From Macrotrachela quadricornifera (taxonomy: Eukaryota > Rotifera > Eurotatoria > Philodinida > Philodinidae): a stretch of 64,000 bases of DNA. Positions 21,901 to 35,600 of the stretch are shown one piece after another (the first letter of the stretch is position 1; every line of letters begins with the position of its first letter). The position numbers and the translations under genes were made by a program. The DNA lies in contig JAJEKB010001470.1 in the NCBI GenBank assembly GCA_022393335.1, positions 972 through 64,971 on the forward strand, in the 5' to 3' direction. The notes beneath the pieces are model-generated. The model was given only the letters and a program-made list of their open reading frames with translations. It searched no databases and was not told the DNA's origin.

Positions 21901-22950
21901 AATCGAAGATATTTCATTTGAGAAGATTTATTGTTGAAATAGTTGTATTTTTTAGATTCTCTTGAATTAACAACGACACAAACTACCACGATCAATCATA
22001 ATTCTACTAGTGAAATTACTGTATCTACTAATGGTGAGATTGTACTTTTATTTTTCTGTAATAATGAACAACTTTCTTAAAATAGATCTATCATTTAGAA
22101 AATCTATAATATTTATTTCATCATCTATCTAAAAAATCGAGTTGTAATTATTCTTTTCAGGTAAATTAAATTTGACTTACTTTGCACCACACAGCTGTCC
22201 TAATTCAAGTTATATCGGAAGTCATTGTAACATTTCGATGACAGCATGTGATCTAAACCCATGTCAAAACTCGGGGATTTGTACTAATTCTCCTGAACTT
22301 TCTCGTGGATATTATTGTACATGTGGACCCAGCTTTAACGGTACTGATTGTGAATTCATAATCGGACCTTGTAAATCAAATACTTGTTTACATAATGGTA
22401 TCTCTATCATTTCAACTCTTTTTGTCAATCTTTCGGTATATATTTTTTTTCTATTTTAGGTATTTGTATACCGTTAAATAGTACAAATTTTTATTGTAAT
22501 TGTACACAAGAGCGTACTGGTAGTCATTGTGAAGTTTTGATTGATTATTGTAATAATGTTACATGTTATAATTATGGTATCTGTCAATCATTAAATCTCG
22601 ATTACTATTGTAAATGTTTATCCGGAAGTTATTGGGGTCGTCATTGTGAACATGTTGCACGTAGTATTATTGTTCGTCAATATATTTCAAAAGCATTTGG
22701 TTATATTGCTATACTTGCTCTGGTATTTGTCATTGGTTTTATAGTCATAATGGATATTCTTAAATATGTCTTTGGTATTGATCCAGTTCATGAAGAACGT
22801 GAACTCATTCGACGCAGACGAGCTGCATTTAAACGTAAGAATCGTGAAACAGGAAAGCCTCAAAATACGCTTCCTTTACGACGAATGAATAAAGTATTAC
22901 CAGAACGATTAAATTCTAATGTTAAACGCACAATTATCAGAAAATGTTGA
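18916..22950 (+). CDS. NHL beta-propeller / Ser-Thr repeat / EGF / single-pass membrane protein
   Basis: Six exons join in constant phase: 18916-19972, 21391-21654, 21716-21766, 21956-22033, 22161-22397 and 22460-22950. Exon 1 encodes six NHL-type repeats, clearest in YPFGIFVDIHFRLFVADWGN and YPTGISFDKSGNLFVSDTNN, likely a six-bladed propeller. Exon 2 is an 8-residue tandem repeat (MKSITTSS type) resembling a mucin stalk. Exons 5-6 hold about four EGF-like modules (for example CDLNPCQNSGIC and CNNVTCYNYGIC). A transmembrane helix (FGYIAILALVFVIGFIVIMD) and a basic tail of about 75 residues follow. The predicted topology is extracellular N-terminus, cytosolic tail. The start is unsure: the N-terminus is only weakly signal-like and TTCATTATAG just downstream could be an acceptor from an upstream exon. 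Intron 1 contains a transposon. Confidence 0.72.
20487..21385. mobile_element. Nested fold-back mariner-like MITE in intron 1 of the NHL-EGF gene
   Basis: Termini CAGGGTGGGCCATAAGTA and its complement, flanked by TA on both sides (20485-20486, 21386-21387), fit a Tc1/mariner-type element. The outer arms of about 170 bp (20487-20660 and 21217-21385) are near-perfect. Between them lie further diverged copies of the same arm in both orientations, including one pair starting GTGGTCCAAAAGTCACGC (about 20688 and 21045). It looks like one fold-back element inserted into another of the same family. No transposase frame. Confidence 0.75.
21391..21640 (+). repeat. In-frame 24-bp tandem repeat (mucin-like stalk)
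   Basis: About ten units of a 24-bp minisatellite (core TCAATGAAGTCTATAACAAC) encode MKSITTSS / MTSITTTS octapeptides. One unit is three bases short (TSTKSITTSS), so the frame is kept. The Ser/Thr density suggests O-glycosylation and copy number is probably variable between alleles. Confidence 0.85.
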
Positions 22951-24124
22951 TATTCAATCTGTTTTCTTGACATTTTTCTTTTATCTTAAACTAGATAACA
23001 TATAATTACTTTTATTGCTTGTACATGATGTGAACATACATTGTTGTTGTCATGTAATTAAACTTGTTTGCCAAACAATATTAACCACTACTATTGGCTA
23101 TTTCTTAAAGGGGCACAATCTTTCTTGTGCGCCTTCGTACGAAGAAGAAGAGGGATTTTTTTGAAAAATTACCAGATTGGAAAAATTTTGAACTTCCCTC
23201 GGCAGAGATGCAGAATCTACCGCAAAAATGAAAAATCATTAGGAAGAAAATCTTGCTCTCTTCATTATCAATTGTTACAGAATATAATTCATTCTATTCT
23301 TGATCTTGCCAAGAACACACATTGTTTCCGAAATATCACTTATTGATCATTCTTTTTTCATAGATTTTTTTTCTATTTGCGCTAGTGTTTATCGAACTAT
23401 CTACAAAATAGAATTAAAGAATATTGAAGAAGACTTAGAATGGAAAATAGATCGATCTTTCCATTTGAAATGACATAAAATTTAGAAATCATTGGACTTT
23501 TTTAACGATTAGAGAGAAACGGTACATTTTCCTTTTATTTCTCACTATCACATCAGGGCTTATTAAGATCAATAAATCGGTGAAATAATAGTTTTGCAAT
23601 GATTTAACAGTTGAAATATTTCAGCTCGTTAAAATCGAATGTTTCTTTCAAAGGACATCTACTCTATGCGATCGTCATATACTGACAGACTTGTTAAGAC
23701 TTTGCGGAATAGTTTCATTCATTAGTCCGATAACTCACCTGACGATATCATTTTAAGAAAAGCCAATTCAGACATATTTTACCATAAAAACTGAGTGAAA
23801 CGATTATATTTGGAGAGAAAAAGGTCAGAAATTCAAATCTGTTTGAGACTATAATAGTTTCGTTGATGATCATATATCAGCAAATTGACATCTGAAGATA
23901 TTCTCGTATAAATACAGTAGGAATTTCAAGAACTTTAACAATCTTTAAAGTAAATACACTAACAGAATTTTTTATGCTACAAATGCAAATTAATATATTG
24001 CTGTATTAGAAAATGAATTTATTTTAGTTTTAGTTAAAATTACTCATATATAACTACATTAAAATGGTATTTTGTTAGTATGAAAAATAAAATTGAGTAA
24101 AAAATGAAGACATGTATAATACTT
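22951..24124. other. Intergenic between convergent genes
   Basis: Separates the plus-strand NHL-EGF gene from the minus-strand LRR gene. The 92-codon open stretch at 23068-23346 has no domain signal. Confidence 0.5.
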
Positions 24125-26745
24125 TTACTTAAGTTCACAAATATTGTTTTGATTTGAAGCTCGATTTGCCTGTTGCCAACAAGCATTATTACATAAATCC
24201 GAACGTCTATTTTCAAAAATTGGATTATCACTTATCATCAATTGTTTTAATGTTTGATTAGCAGTAAGAAAATCAATAATTGTCTGCATACTTGATTCTG
24301 TTATTTTATTACCATCCAATGATAATGTAATTAATGAATCAGGAATATTAGAAATCAAGCTGGCAAAAGCACGATCATCAATTGAATTACAATTTAAGTC
24401 TAGTTTTTCTAAACTGCTTGTAGGTAAAAATTTAATCAAAAGAATTATACCATCAAAATCAATTTCACATTTCTTCAAAACGATTTCTTTCAATGCTGAA
24501 TTGTTTTGTATAAAACGTCCAATATATTCCATATCTTGCTTAATAAGTTTGTTTGATCCTACGTCAAACTTTACCAATGTCTTATTACTGCATAAACCAT
24601 TGAATAAACTAGCTCGTGCTTCATTGTTCATATTATTTCCTGAAACAGAAAATCTAACAATATTAATATTAGAAGATAGAATAAGAGCCAAATAATGATA
24701 TCCAATAAATGAAATTCGTTGATTATATGATATATCCAATGACCAAGTTTGATTAGATTTCTTCTTCAATTCGTTATAAAATTCAAGTATATGATCATCT
24801 CGTAATTGTCCATTTGATAAGCATATATTACCATCATTCGTGGTTTCTGCTATTTGTTTTTGAACTCTATCATTAATATCTAAATCACAGACACAATGAT
24901 TTATATTTGCAATTTGAAGAATTTTTTCCACTAAATTAGTCACATTTACTTCCTTTGAAGTACTGCTTATACCATTTTTGTTGAGGGAAATTTTTTTTAA
25001 ATTAGTATGAGACTTAATAAACATAAGTAAAGAACGTAAACTTTTTGCAGTAATTAAACTGTTTTCTACTGTTAACTGTAATAAGGAATCAGGTAATGAT
25101 GAAAGAAGAGCTTGAAAACCAATATCACCAACTTGACATTGATTTAATTCAAGATTTTGTAGGACAGAATTAGTTTTTAAAGAATGAGCTAACATGATTG
25201 CTTCTTCATCGGTTATATTCGAATCACCAGACAATTTCAAAGAAATAATATTAGTTTTTTCCGTCAGGAGATTTAGAAATTCATTGAAAATAATCATTTT
25301 CATATTATAACAAATTTCGAGTTTCGTAATGAAATTAGGTCTTTTCAATCGTCGATATAAATCAATTTGAATTGTTGAATCCAAAAGTTTATCGGTAATT
25401 ATCAGACTCTTCATTTGAGGATGTTCACTTAATAAAGTTTCAAAATAATTTTTATTATGATCAAATCTATCCGAAATAATTAAATTTATTTCACGACATA
25501 TTATACTACCATTTATTATTCCCATAAGTAACTTACACCAATCACGATCGTTCATTATATGTGGTTCTAATTCAAGAGAATCTGGTCTTCGAAGAAATTT
25601 TGCCTGCCAACTTGCATCACTAATAATCTTAACTGTTGATGATAATGATAATTTTTGTTCTTTAAAATATTCTTTTACAAGATTATCATCAAGAATTAAT
25701 TTTTCAAGAAGAATACCATTTGATTTAAGATACGATTGTAAGATAGGAATACTATCTTTATTAAACTTGTTTCGAGATAAATCTAAATGAGTTAATGTCA
25801 TTGGTAATGATTTAATAAGCACTTTTAATCCATCATTATCAATTTCATGAATACTAAATCTTTCAATAACGACTGTTTTTAGTAAATGAGCTAATTCATC
25901 AACAGATTTAGAATCGATTGGATTATGCTCTCTGAAATATATATCATAATAAAATAGATAAAAAAAATATTTAATATAATCTATCATAGATTGACTCACG
26001 TATGATCGTTGTTCGAATAATTGAAAGCAGAAATATTAAGAGAAAACAATGTATGATTATTCATCAACGTTTGTTTTAATGCACGAGCTGTTTCTAAGTC
26101 AATATGACCTGAATCTAACCATAAATATTTAATCGAACGATTGTTTTTAAGTGCTTCCAATAAAATAGTTAAATATTTATTCGATGAAATAGAAGAAAAA
26201 GAAATGTACAACTTGGCTAATGTGGTATGAGCTTCAATATTCTTAGTAAATTTAATAAAGCCAGGACCTTCAGTATCGTCTCTCCATCTTAATTCTAACT
26301 CTCGTAATGGTTGTTCTTTGTTAGACATTTTCTCCAATATAATGTCCCAGTCAGCATCCTCCATTTTCAAAAATGACAACTTTATTTTCATACCATCTTC
26401 TATATATTCCTTTGATATTACTGCCCATTTGAGTAGCTAAAGAAAAAAAATTCAATTAAAAAACGATATATATTTCAATGATGAAAAAACTGAACATATG
26501 TTACTCACAATGTTCAAACCTATTGTAACTAAACATTATAGATTATAGAAGAGAACCAAATTTTTCTTTAAATGTTAAGTTTTTACCTCTTATGTAAATG
26601 AAATCAAAAATGAATACAATCATACCCTTTTGTAATAAGACCATTTTTCATGATTATCATTGGTATCATTCTTTGTTGGAGATATTTCATGATGTTGAAG
26701 TAAATGTTTATCAACATTATTGTGTTCATTAGGCATAGCAGACAT
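24125..26745 (-). CDS. Ribonuclease-inhibitor/NLRC3-type leucine-rich-repeat protein
   Basis: Three exons, 26745-26626, 26436-26000 and 25931-24125, join in phase to 787 residues. Exon 1 gives a polar N-terminus (MSAMPNEHNNVDKHLLQHH). The remainder is an array of roughly 28-residue LRRs of the RI/RanGAP type, for example LTHLDLSRNKFNKDSIPIL, LEKLDLNCNSIDDRAFASL and LITLSLDGNKITESSMQTI. I count about fifteen recognisable repeats. There is no signal peptide, transmembrane helix, NACHT, CARD or death-fold region, so it is a soluble LRR scaffold rather than a complete NOD-like receptor. Partner and process are unknown. The exon 1-2 junction is the least certain part: a start at 26391 would also give a plausible protein. 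Confidence 0.75.
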
Positions 26746-28170
26746 TCTTTTTTCTTGTTTACACAGAAACAACGAATATACGATGTTATGATAAGATAAA
26801 CAGAAAAATAACTATGCGTGGTATACAGTAAAAACGTTTTGTAGTAATGTTTAACGAAAAATGCAACGCAATCAAAGCGTGGTATTTATGATAAGGTATT
26901 GGTTGTTTACACATCAATGCATATATGATAGACTTGAATCATTCATTTCGTTTGATTGTTTTCTTTTCTTTTTCTTCGTCATCGTTTTTTTTCTTTTAAA
27001 TATACTCACTGATGTAGGTAAAAGAATAGGTAATATTATGCTGGATGATATCCGACTTGGAATTACTTATGTAATAATTCATGATCATTGAAAAAGAAAT
27101 GAAGGCATCAAAGTTAGAGTAACGTCATTTACACAAAGTGTTTTATAGTTTAGTACTAATACAGTTATAACAAATATTTGTATTCACGACAGTTATTTAA
27201 GAATAAATAATCAACATGCAAATGCAAAAGAGCAGCAATACATTACATGACATTTTTGTCGTAACAGCTGTTGGTGAATTTTTATAAGAAAGAGATAAAA
27301 TGAAAATAACCGAGCGAAATCTAGATGAGACATCTTGAAGAACATGTTTCATCGAGACTTTAATTTATTTGAAATGTACTTAAAGATCTCTAAATGTTCT
27401 CTACATACTTGTCTGTGTAAAATAACTATGCTATAGTGTCGATTATATTCATAAATATCTTTCATTCTTCGAACTACGTACAGTTGTAGTCAAAAAAACT
27501 TACACATCCTCTTCTACGAGTATTATCTTATATACATGTTCTCTTTGAATTGTTTTCTATTATAATTGATAGCTCACGAAGAGTACTGTAAAACAGTATA
27601 ATCTGATATTTCCTTTGCTCATCTTTAAAATAAATAGAAGGTAAAGATATTTTTTCTTTGCAAATAGCAAATATTGGTCTTTTTATCGCTTACACCCGAC
27701 AACGAAAAAAAACGTGACTCTCAAGCAGACAAAATTAATAAAGTCATCAAAACTACATCTTAACGTATAACAGACAATACACTTCGATTTGCAAGATGAT
27801 CTCATTCATAAACCTTTTTTTTATCTTTACAGGTACTTTAGGCAAAATACTCGTTTTACAATGAATTACATAGCTAGTTCCTATGGCTTTCTTTTAGCAA
27901 TATAATAATAATATATGTTAGACTTTTTGAGGGAGAAGAAGGTTATATTATCATATAGATTTGCATCAAAGATAAGAAAATCCGAAATTCTCTATGATGG
28001 TTATAGTTAATATGTACATTCGATACAACAATATTTAAAAAAGACGTATTACTTTCTATCACAGAGTAAAATTGTCTTGCATATAGATTAAATCACTGAA
28101 TCAACAATATTCTATATTTACTGCATTGTTTTGCAAGACTATTCATATTTGGTTAGATTAACAGTCATGT
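26746..28170. other. Intergenic, AT-rich
   Basis: Upstream of the LRR gene. The 76-codon plus-strand stretch at 26861-27091 is hydrophobic low-complexity and overlaps the likely promoter region; not called. Confidence 0.5.
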
Positions 28171-28176
28171 AAATAG

Positions 28177-29020
28177 TCACTTGATTGACGTTATAATAAT
28201 TGAATTTCTGATAATATAAACAGCCGTTAGTGCTTCGTGAACAATCACTGTTTCTGAATTATAACTTCCAACTACAAATGGTGTAGATAAACTTAATCCA
28301 ATATAAAGTAGACGTCCAGTGAATGACCAGAGAAGTAGCCATTGTTTAGACGTTGTAGAATCAATGAGAATAGTGATAAATTTACGATTAAATGTTGTTA
28401 ATGATAAGCGTTCTCCTATACTTTTCACGAATATTCTATATAAGGTTCAATTATTCATATTTGCTTGAAATTTAGCTTCATGTAAATTCAATGAACATGC
28501 AAAAGCAAGACAAAAGTGGAATATATTTGATTGTGTTTTTACTGATGCTAATAGAATAAACTATACGATCAGATATATCAACATTACATGATGATATAGC
28601 ATCTCGAATAGCTAATGCGTCAGATGCTAGTTTTGAACAAATAGTGATTGGATTCGTGAGTTGAAAATCTGCAAATCGAAATCATGTATGAGCAACAATT
28701 AATAAAGCAGATTGAAAGAGAGATGAAAAAGTATAGATAATATTTGTATGCATAGTTTCTTTATCGTATTGTATTATCATTATTTGAAGTGTAGGAGTTT
28801 GAATTTGAGCTGGAATGAAGATATTCATTCTAATCAAATTATAATTATTTGATGCCCATATATTCACATTATTATTTGAAAAAAAGTTACGAAGATCGAT
28901 AGATATGCACGAAATTGATCGCATGTTCATTCAAATAAGTACTCAAATGACTCATACCTAAATGATTTCTACATCACTAAATATTTTGCTGACATTGGCG
29001 ATATGTTTTTTATCCATTGT
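28177..29020 (-). pseudogene. Unidentified decayed coding remnant
   Basis: Minus-strand segments with non-random protein character lie one after another but in different frames: MDKKHIANVSKIFSDVEII (about 29020), FIPAQIQTPTLQIMIIQYD (28929-28682), FQLTNPITICSKLASDALAI (28660-28560), NIFHFCLAFACSLNLHEAKF, and KFITILIDSTTSKQWLLLW with LSTPFVVGSYNSETVIVHEA (28428-28177). Stops and shifts separate them. I do not recognise the family. It could be a degraded bdelloid gene or, less likely, exons whose splice sites I failed to join. Confidence 0.4.
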
Positions 29021-29674
29021 TTTAATTTTATATTTACAACATGTAATCAATAGATTAATTCTCGAAAGTTATTATACGAAATTTTTGTTGTTCTGAAATA
29101 GTCTCAAATGAATTCTTTAGTATATTATATATTTGACAGAAGAATAAACTATTTAACTATAGATTAGTCTAAATTTTAATAAATTTAAAAAAATATTCAT
29201 TTTCCATATGCAAAACATAATTAATCTTTTTTTTAACAGATTGAAAAACTTTTCGAAATTTTATACATATAACAAAGATACCATAAACAAGCGACATCTA
29301 TCAAGTATCTTTAAATTATATTATAAATAAAAAAGAAATTCTATTGATTCTTTATTTGATATACTATTAAAAGAAAAAAAAGAAAACTATTGTAACTATA
29401 TATAAACATTGATTTATCCGAGTACTTAAATAAAACTATTTTAATTGGTCAAAGATTAAAGAAGAAAAAAATACACGCACGCTAAGACTAAACTTGTATC
29501 GTATGAAACTGTTGAGTCATAATGTCTTTTTCTTTTTTTATTATTTTTTCTCGGTAACTACTAGTTGTCGTTTACAATTGATTGCTTGATTTTATTCAAT
29601 AATAAATGAAAAATAAATTGACATATTTATATAACATTGTTTATTATTATTTTAGATGTCTTGGCACAATCGCC
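29021..29674. other. Upstream region of the FHIP gene
   Basis: AT-rich. TTATTATTATTTTAG at 29641-29655 could be a 5'-UTR acceptor; the ATG at 29656 right after it runs into a stop after 15 codons. Confidence 0.4.
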
Positions 29675-32600
29675 ATGACTCTACAATGGAAACGACATCA
29701 TAGTACTCAAAGTTTAGACGACGAAATTAGTGTTGAATTAGCGGTTAGTAATATTTTTTTTTTCAATACAATGTCCTTGACCTTTTTTTAAAATATAAAA
29801 AGTTTATTTGTATCAATTTTCTATGCGACAAGAAAAGAAACATTGTATAGAAAAGAAAAAAAAGGAAGATGACAACTGTTTTAGCTCTTTCTCTTCTTAC
29901 TATAGAAGAATATACATAGGGGTTATTATTCTATTTTCTTCTATCGTCATCGGTATCGATAGACATATGTAGATCGTTATATAGAATAAAGAAAGACGTT
30001 CGACGATAATAAAAATCATTCTTTATTGATCCAGCTGGATTATTATTCTTACCATCAGACATAATGAGAGTTGTTGATGAAGTGAAATAAAATAAAAATA
30101 TTTATTTATATTTAATTAAAAAAAAAAACATTTTTAATTTTTAAAAAAATAGGTTCTTCGACAACATTGGAAACAAATATTACAAATATTTCAAAAAGCA
30201 TTAGTTGATCAAGATGATATTAGTTGTGTTTTATCACATTTTCAACATGCAGTCACATTACTTACTGATGAAGTAGCTAGTCAAGAACGTCCCGGTCCTA
30301 TACTTTTATATTTTCTTAATGAAGCTATTCTTGATACAATTTTTGTCTGGTCATTAAGTTGTCCTGAATATGCATCCGAACTTAAATATCATCAACTACG
30401 TTGTTTCGAATTTCTTCTTAGTCGATCACAACATGAACTTCTCTTCCATAAACAAATTGTAAAATAAATTAAAAAAAAAACTTAATTAATTAATTAATTA
30501 ATTTTAGTTTAAACCATTGCTAAATCTTCTTCGATCATGTGAATCATCATCATCATTAGATCTTATTGAAAAACATATGATTGTTGTGCTTAATCAAGTA
30601 GATTTTTCTTTTCTCTATCATATACTCATATATGTCATACGAATGTTTTTTTTTTAGGTATGTGTCAGTATAACAAAAAGTCCAGAATTATTAGAATTCT
30701 GTTTCGATATCAGTGCTGAACATGGTCCATCTAGATTTATTATCTTTTCACTCTTAATCCCATTTGTTCATCGTGATGGACTTGTTGGTAAGAGAATATA
30801 ATGTATGATAAAAAATGTTTATCTCTATTTTACTACGATAGAAAGGTGTGAAAAGAAAATTCTATTGAATCATGTATAAATGAAGAAGAGAAATCTCTTT
30901 AATAAACACATTTTTTTTCTCTTTCGAACTGTTTTATATATTCCCGAAACTCTTGAATAAAATGGAAGGACAAATAAAAGAAATATTTGCACAGGAAGTT
31001 TACAATTTTTCTGTAAACTCTCAAAAAAAAAAACATCCTTTAATACATCAGTTAATTCAATTTGTTATAAACTGACGATTAATTCAATTTTTATATACTT
31101 GCAAAAAATGATCGAATAAATAACAAATAATTATAATTTTGTGTTATCGCTTTTCTATCGTAGAAAAATAGCGACCGACATTTGATATCATTTGTTCATC
31201 TTTCAAAAAAAAAGACGAAAATGAGATTAATAAATTTAAATTCGAGATTTTGATTTGAACAAAAAAAAACAAATATATACATTTAGATATACCATCAGCA
31301 CAGGGTATAACAACAGGTGGGCGATTTTTTTATACTAAATAATTTTTCTTAGAAATGAGTGAAGCATGTTTGGTTTTCATGAGCAATGTTTTGTGATTGA
31401 ATTGTGTTTGCATATTTTTTTTTTCTTCTAATTTATTTTCATATTTTAATTAATATTAATTAATTAGGTCAACAAGCTCGTGATGCTTTATTACTTATTA
31501 TGCAATTATCAAATCGAAATGAACATATAGCAAGACATATAATTGAAAGTACAAATTTTTGTCCGGTAAATCTTTTTCTTTTTTTGTATATTAATAAAAG
31601 ATAAATAAAAACAAATTATTTTTTTTTAATATTTAGATTTTAGCAACTGGTTTAAGTGCACTTTATTCTGATTTACCACATAAATTAGCAACAAATAATG
31701 ATGAATGGTTTATTTTAACAAAAAAAGAATGGTCAGAAAATCCTGCATTAGGACAATTTATGAATTCATTACAATTTTCGAATGATGTTATTCAAGTAAA
31801 AATAACTATAAAAATAAAAATAATAACTAAATAAAATTAAATATTTATAGATTGCTCATCCAACAATAGGTCATCATTTATTACAATATATTTATCATGG
31901 ATTTCTTGTACCTGTTCTTGGTCCAAGTATACATCAAGTATGTTTAAAATAAATAAATAAATCCCTATTGACAGCATGTAGATTGCTTAAATTATTTCAC
32001 AAATAATAAAGTTAACACATAATATGTGTGTGCGTGTGTGAGCAAATTTCTTCTTTCATAGGATCTTCAAGAAATACCATTGAAATTTTCTGATTTACAA
32101 CACTTTTCGGTAAACAATGAGAGATATAGAAAAAAAAAATCAAATTATTTATTTATATTTGCTGCTTGACGTTTTATTATATATATATTTTTTTTTGCAC
32201 ATTATGCTATTGCATGAAATTATTTTTTTTTTTTATATTGAATAAGCATGATTAGTTTTATTTATATTTTTTCTTTTTGTTAATAATATGAAAAAGAAAA
32301 AGTGTATAAGATATAGATATATGTATATATGTTTTTTGTATAGAATACAATGGATGAAGTTATTGCAGCAACAGCTTATTTGGATTTATTTTTACGTACA
32401 ATACATGAACCAGCTTTATTAAAAGTTTTTTTAAGATTTATATTATGTGCAAGAATTGATGAAATGAGTTTATTAGATACATTAATACAAAGAATTAATT
32501 ATAATACAAAAGTAAAAGAATAAGAATTGGTTGCTTCTTTTTTTTTAAATATATATATTTTTTTTTTAGCTTGGATTGGTTTCTTTGGGTTTATTTTATA

Positions 32601-35600
32601 CATTAATCAATCTTAATTGTGAAGATATTATGTATCGTCTTATATTTATGTATGTAAAAAAAAAAATTTATGAAATTTATATTAGATTTTTTTGTTTTAT
32701 ATTTATTTAAGGTATCTTATACCTTGTCGACATGTTATGTGTAGTCAACGAAGACATATAACTGATGTGGAAATATATGGAAAAAATGCTGAAAGATTTC
32801 TTTCATTAAGACCTTCATTTTTAAATAAAAATAATAATATAAATAGGTAATATGAATATTTTAATTTCATTAAATTTTGTTTACAAAATTTTCTTATGAG
32901 ATATCATGATAAATATCAGTTATTTGTAATAAGACTTTGTTCGATTCTGTACATATTACATGGGATGTTTTCTTTTTTAACTATCAGCATTCTAATTATG
33001 CATTATGTATCCCTATGTCAGATAGTATGTCTTCCTTTATTATATGTGTTATTGATGACATGTTATTGTCTTTTGTTTTCTTAGTTCTATAGTTTTACGT
33101 ATCGGTGTGGTATACACATGAGATATGTTTTTTCTAGAAGAATAGAGAATTCCTTTTAATGGCATAGACAGTAGTGGATCTGAAATTGAATTTTTTATTC
33201 TTATAAATTACAAGAGATAATGTGCTCTTCTTACATAATGTTATACGATACTTTGGTGTAGTGTGTCTAGGTGAGGATAAAGACACGAGGAAAAGTCGTG
33301 CGTAGAAGTTACTGTTCAAGACCGATTGGATAATAATCGGACATGACAGTTGAGAATATTCTCTCGTTAGTTTACTCGGAATAGATACTTATATTTTATT
33401 ATAGTGCTTTCATTAAATCTACTATGACTTACTTCTTCTTTTTTTCATTTTCTAGCAACGAAAATATATCATCGAAACAAGTCCGTGTTAGTTTTAATCA
33501 AAATGGTGAATCTTTAAATAATATAGAACGATATGAATGTACATTTGGTGCTTATCTTGAAGTATAATATCTCAAAAAAAAAAAATCTTTTATAAATTTT
33601 GTTTTTTATATTTATAGGATGCCCATTTTAGTATAGTTCGTTGTCGTGTTGCTTGTCGTTGTTGGACAGTACCATATGATGGTGAAACACCATCACCAGA
33701 TACAATCATTGGAGATTCTGATCTTATTTCATTAGCAAGTAGTCTTTCATCAATAAATATTGATAATAATAATTCAAAAAAATCTGATTTAAATATACAA
33801 AATAATTCATTAAATCAAAAACAATCAATTAAAAATGTAACTGCATCAAATGATTCTGGTATACATGAAGATGGTCTTGATACAAATTCTCAAACTGAAA
33901 CAACACAAATAATAACAAAATCAACAATAGATGATTTTCAATTACCATCATGGCTTGCAAATGGTGAACCTATACCTGATGAACTTCTTGCTAAACGTTC
34001 ATTAAATACATATTCAACATATCGATACATAAATGATGATGATGATGATGATATTGATCCTTATCAACCATCATCATTTTATGGTTTTTCATTTATTGAA
34101 TTATCTGGTAGTAGTGAAGATACATGGTCAATACGTTCATCAGGAATTAATTCAAATATTCGTGATGAAATAAAAACATGTGTTGAAACATTAAATACAT
34201 GTTTAAATCAATTTCGTGAAATGAATGAACAAATAAATACAAATGAAATTCAACAAGATAATGATGAAGATATAATTATTTTATTAAATGAATTAATTGA
34301 ACAAATTGAAAATTCTTCAACTAAAGAACATATTGATAATTCAAATAATTTATTAAATATAAATTCAATTTTATTAGATTATAATTTATTAAATGAATTA
34401 TTTACAAAAAAATTAACATTTAATGAATATTTATTATTACTTGATCGTCTTATTGATAATAATATATTAGATTTATCATCTAAAACAGGTGAAGAATTAT
34501 CAAATGAAATTATATTTCTTGCTGATGAAATTGAACGTTATAAAATAATGATAACAATAAATGATAATATTGATCAAAATTTATTATCAAATAATTTAGA
34601 TAATCAATATCATCAACAATTATTATCAAATACACAATCAAATTATTCTGTTATATCATTTTTACAACAATCAACATCAATGGATATGTCTTTATTAGGT
34701 ACAAATGATTTATCAAGTCAAATACAATCAACTTTATTTACATCAACTATTCAACAACAACAACAAACAACATCAACTACAGGAGGAAAAATGTCTGATG
34801 TTGGTATGTTTAATAGTTGATTAATATAAACTTAAGGAAAGATTTGACAATAATTTTATCTATTTGAAAGTATTTTAGTCTTTTCAGATTCTTAATATTT
34901 TTTAATAATACTTAATATGAAGAATGATGTTTCGATATACGGTTAGAAAACACGATAATAACTTCATCGAGGTCATAATCATGTTTCGCAATTCCCCACA
35001 GATCTCTACTCATTACATGTACCGATATACATAAATGAAAAAAAAACTGTTTGTAGAGATAAACATCATCTTACAGGATCGTGGCCGAGGGAGCCCGATC
35101 CTTCCTTGAGATACAAATTTCCTGGAGGGGAAGGTATGACAAAATTTCTGGCTATGGTCTTCCCATCCTATCTGTTATATAGTGATCGAAGATATCTCTA
35201 CCGTCATATACCTTTCCAATAATAACATTTTAAATCTTATTTTTTTAGGTCCATTTTTACGTACAATTTTTTCTAAATTAGAAAATATGTTACAAAATTC
35301 CTTACATGTTAATCTTTTATTAACTGGTATTATTGCACGTTTAGCACATTATTCTCAACCATTATTACGTTCATTATTACTTAATCATAGTCTTGTACTT
35401 GAAACAAATGTTAAATCACTTTTTCAAGTATGAAAATTTTTTGTTTATTAAAGTTATTCGATTGTTTTTTTTTTTCTAATTCAAGATTCTTTCAAATCTC
35501 AAATCAAAACTTGAAACAATTTCTCAAACATTTAATGATTTTAATTATTTAGTTGAATTAGCACATGATACATTATATCAACGAGAAAATACGGCTAAAG

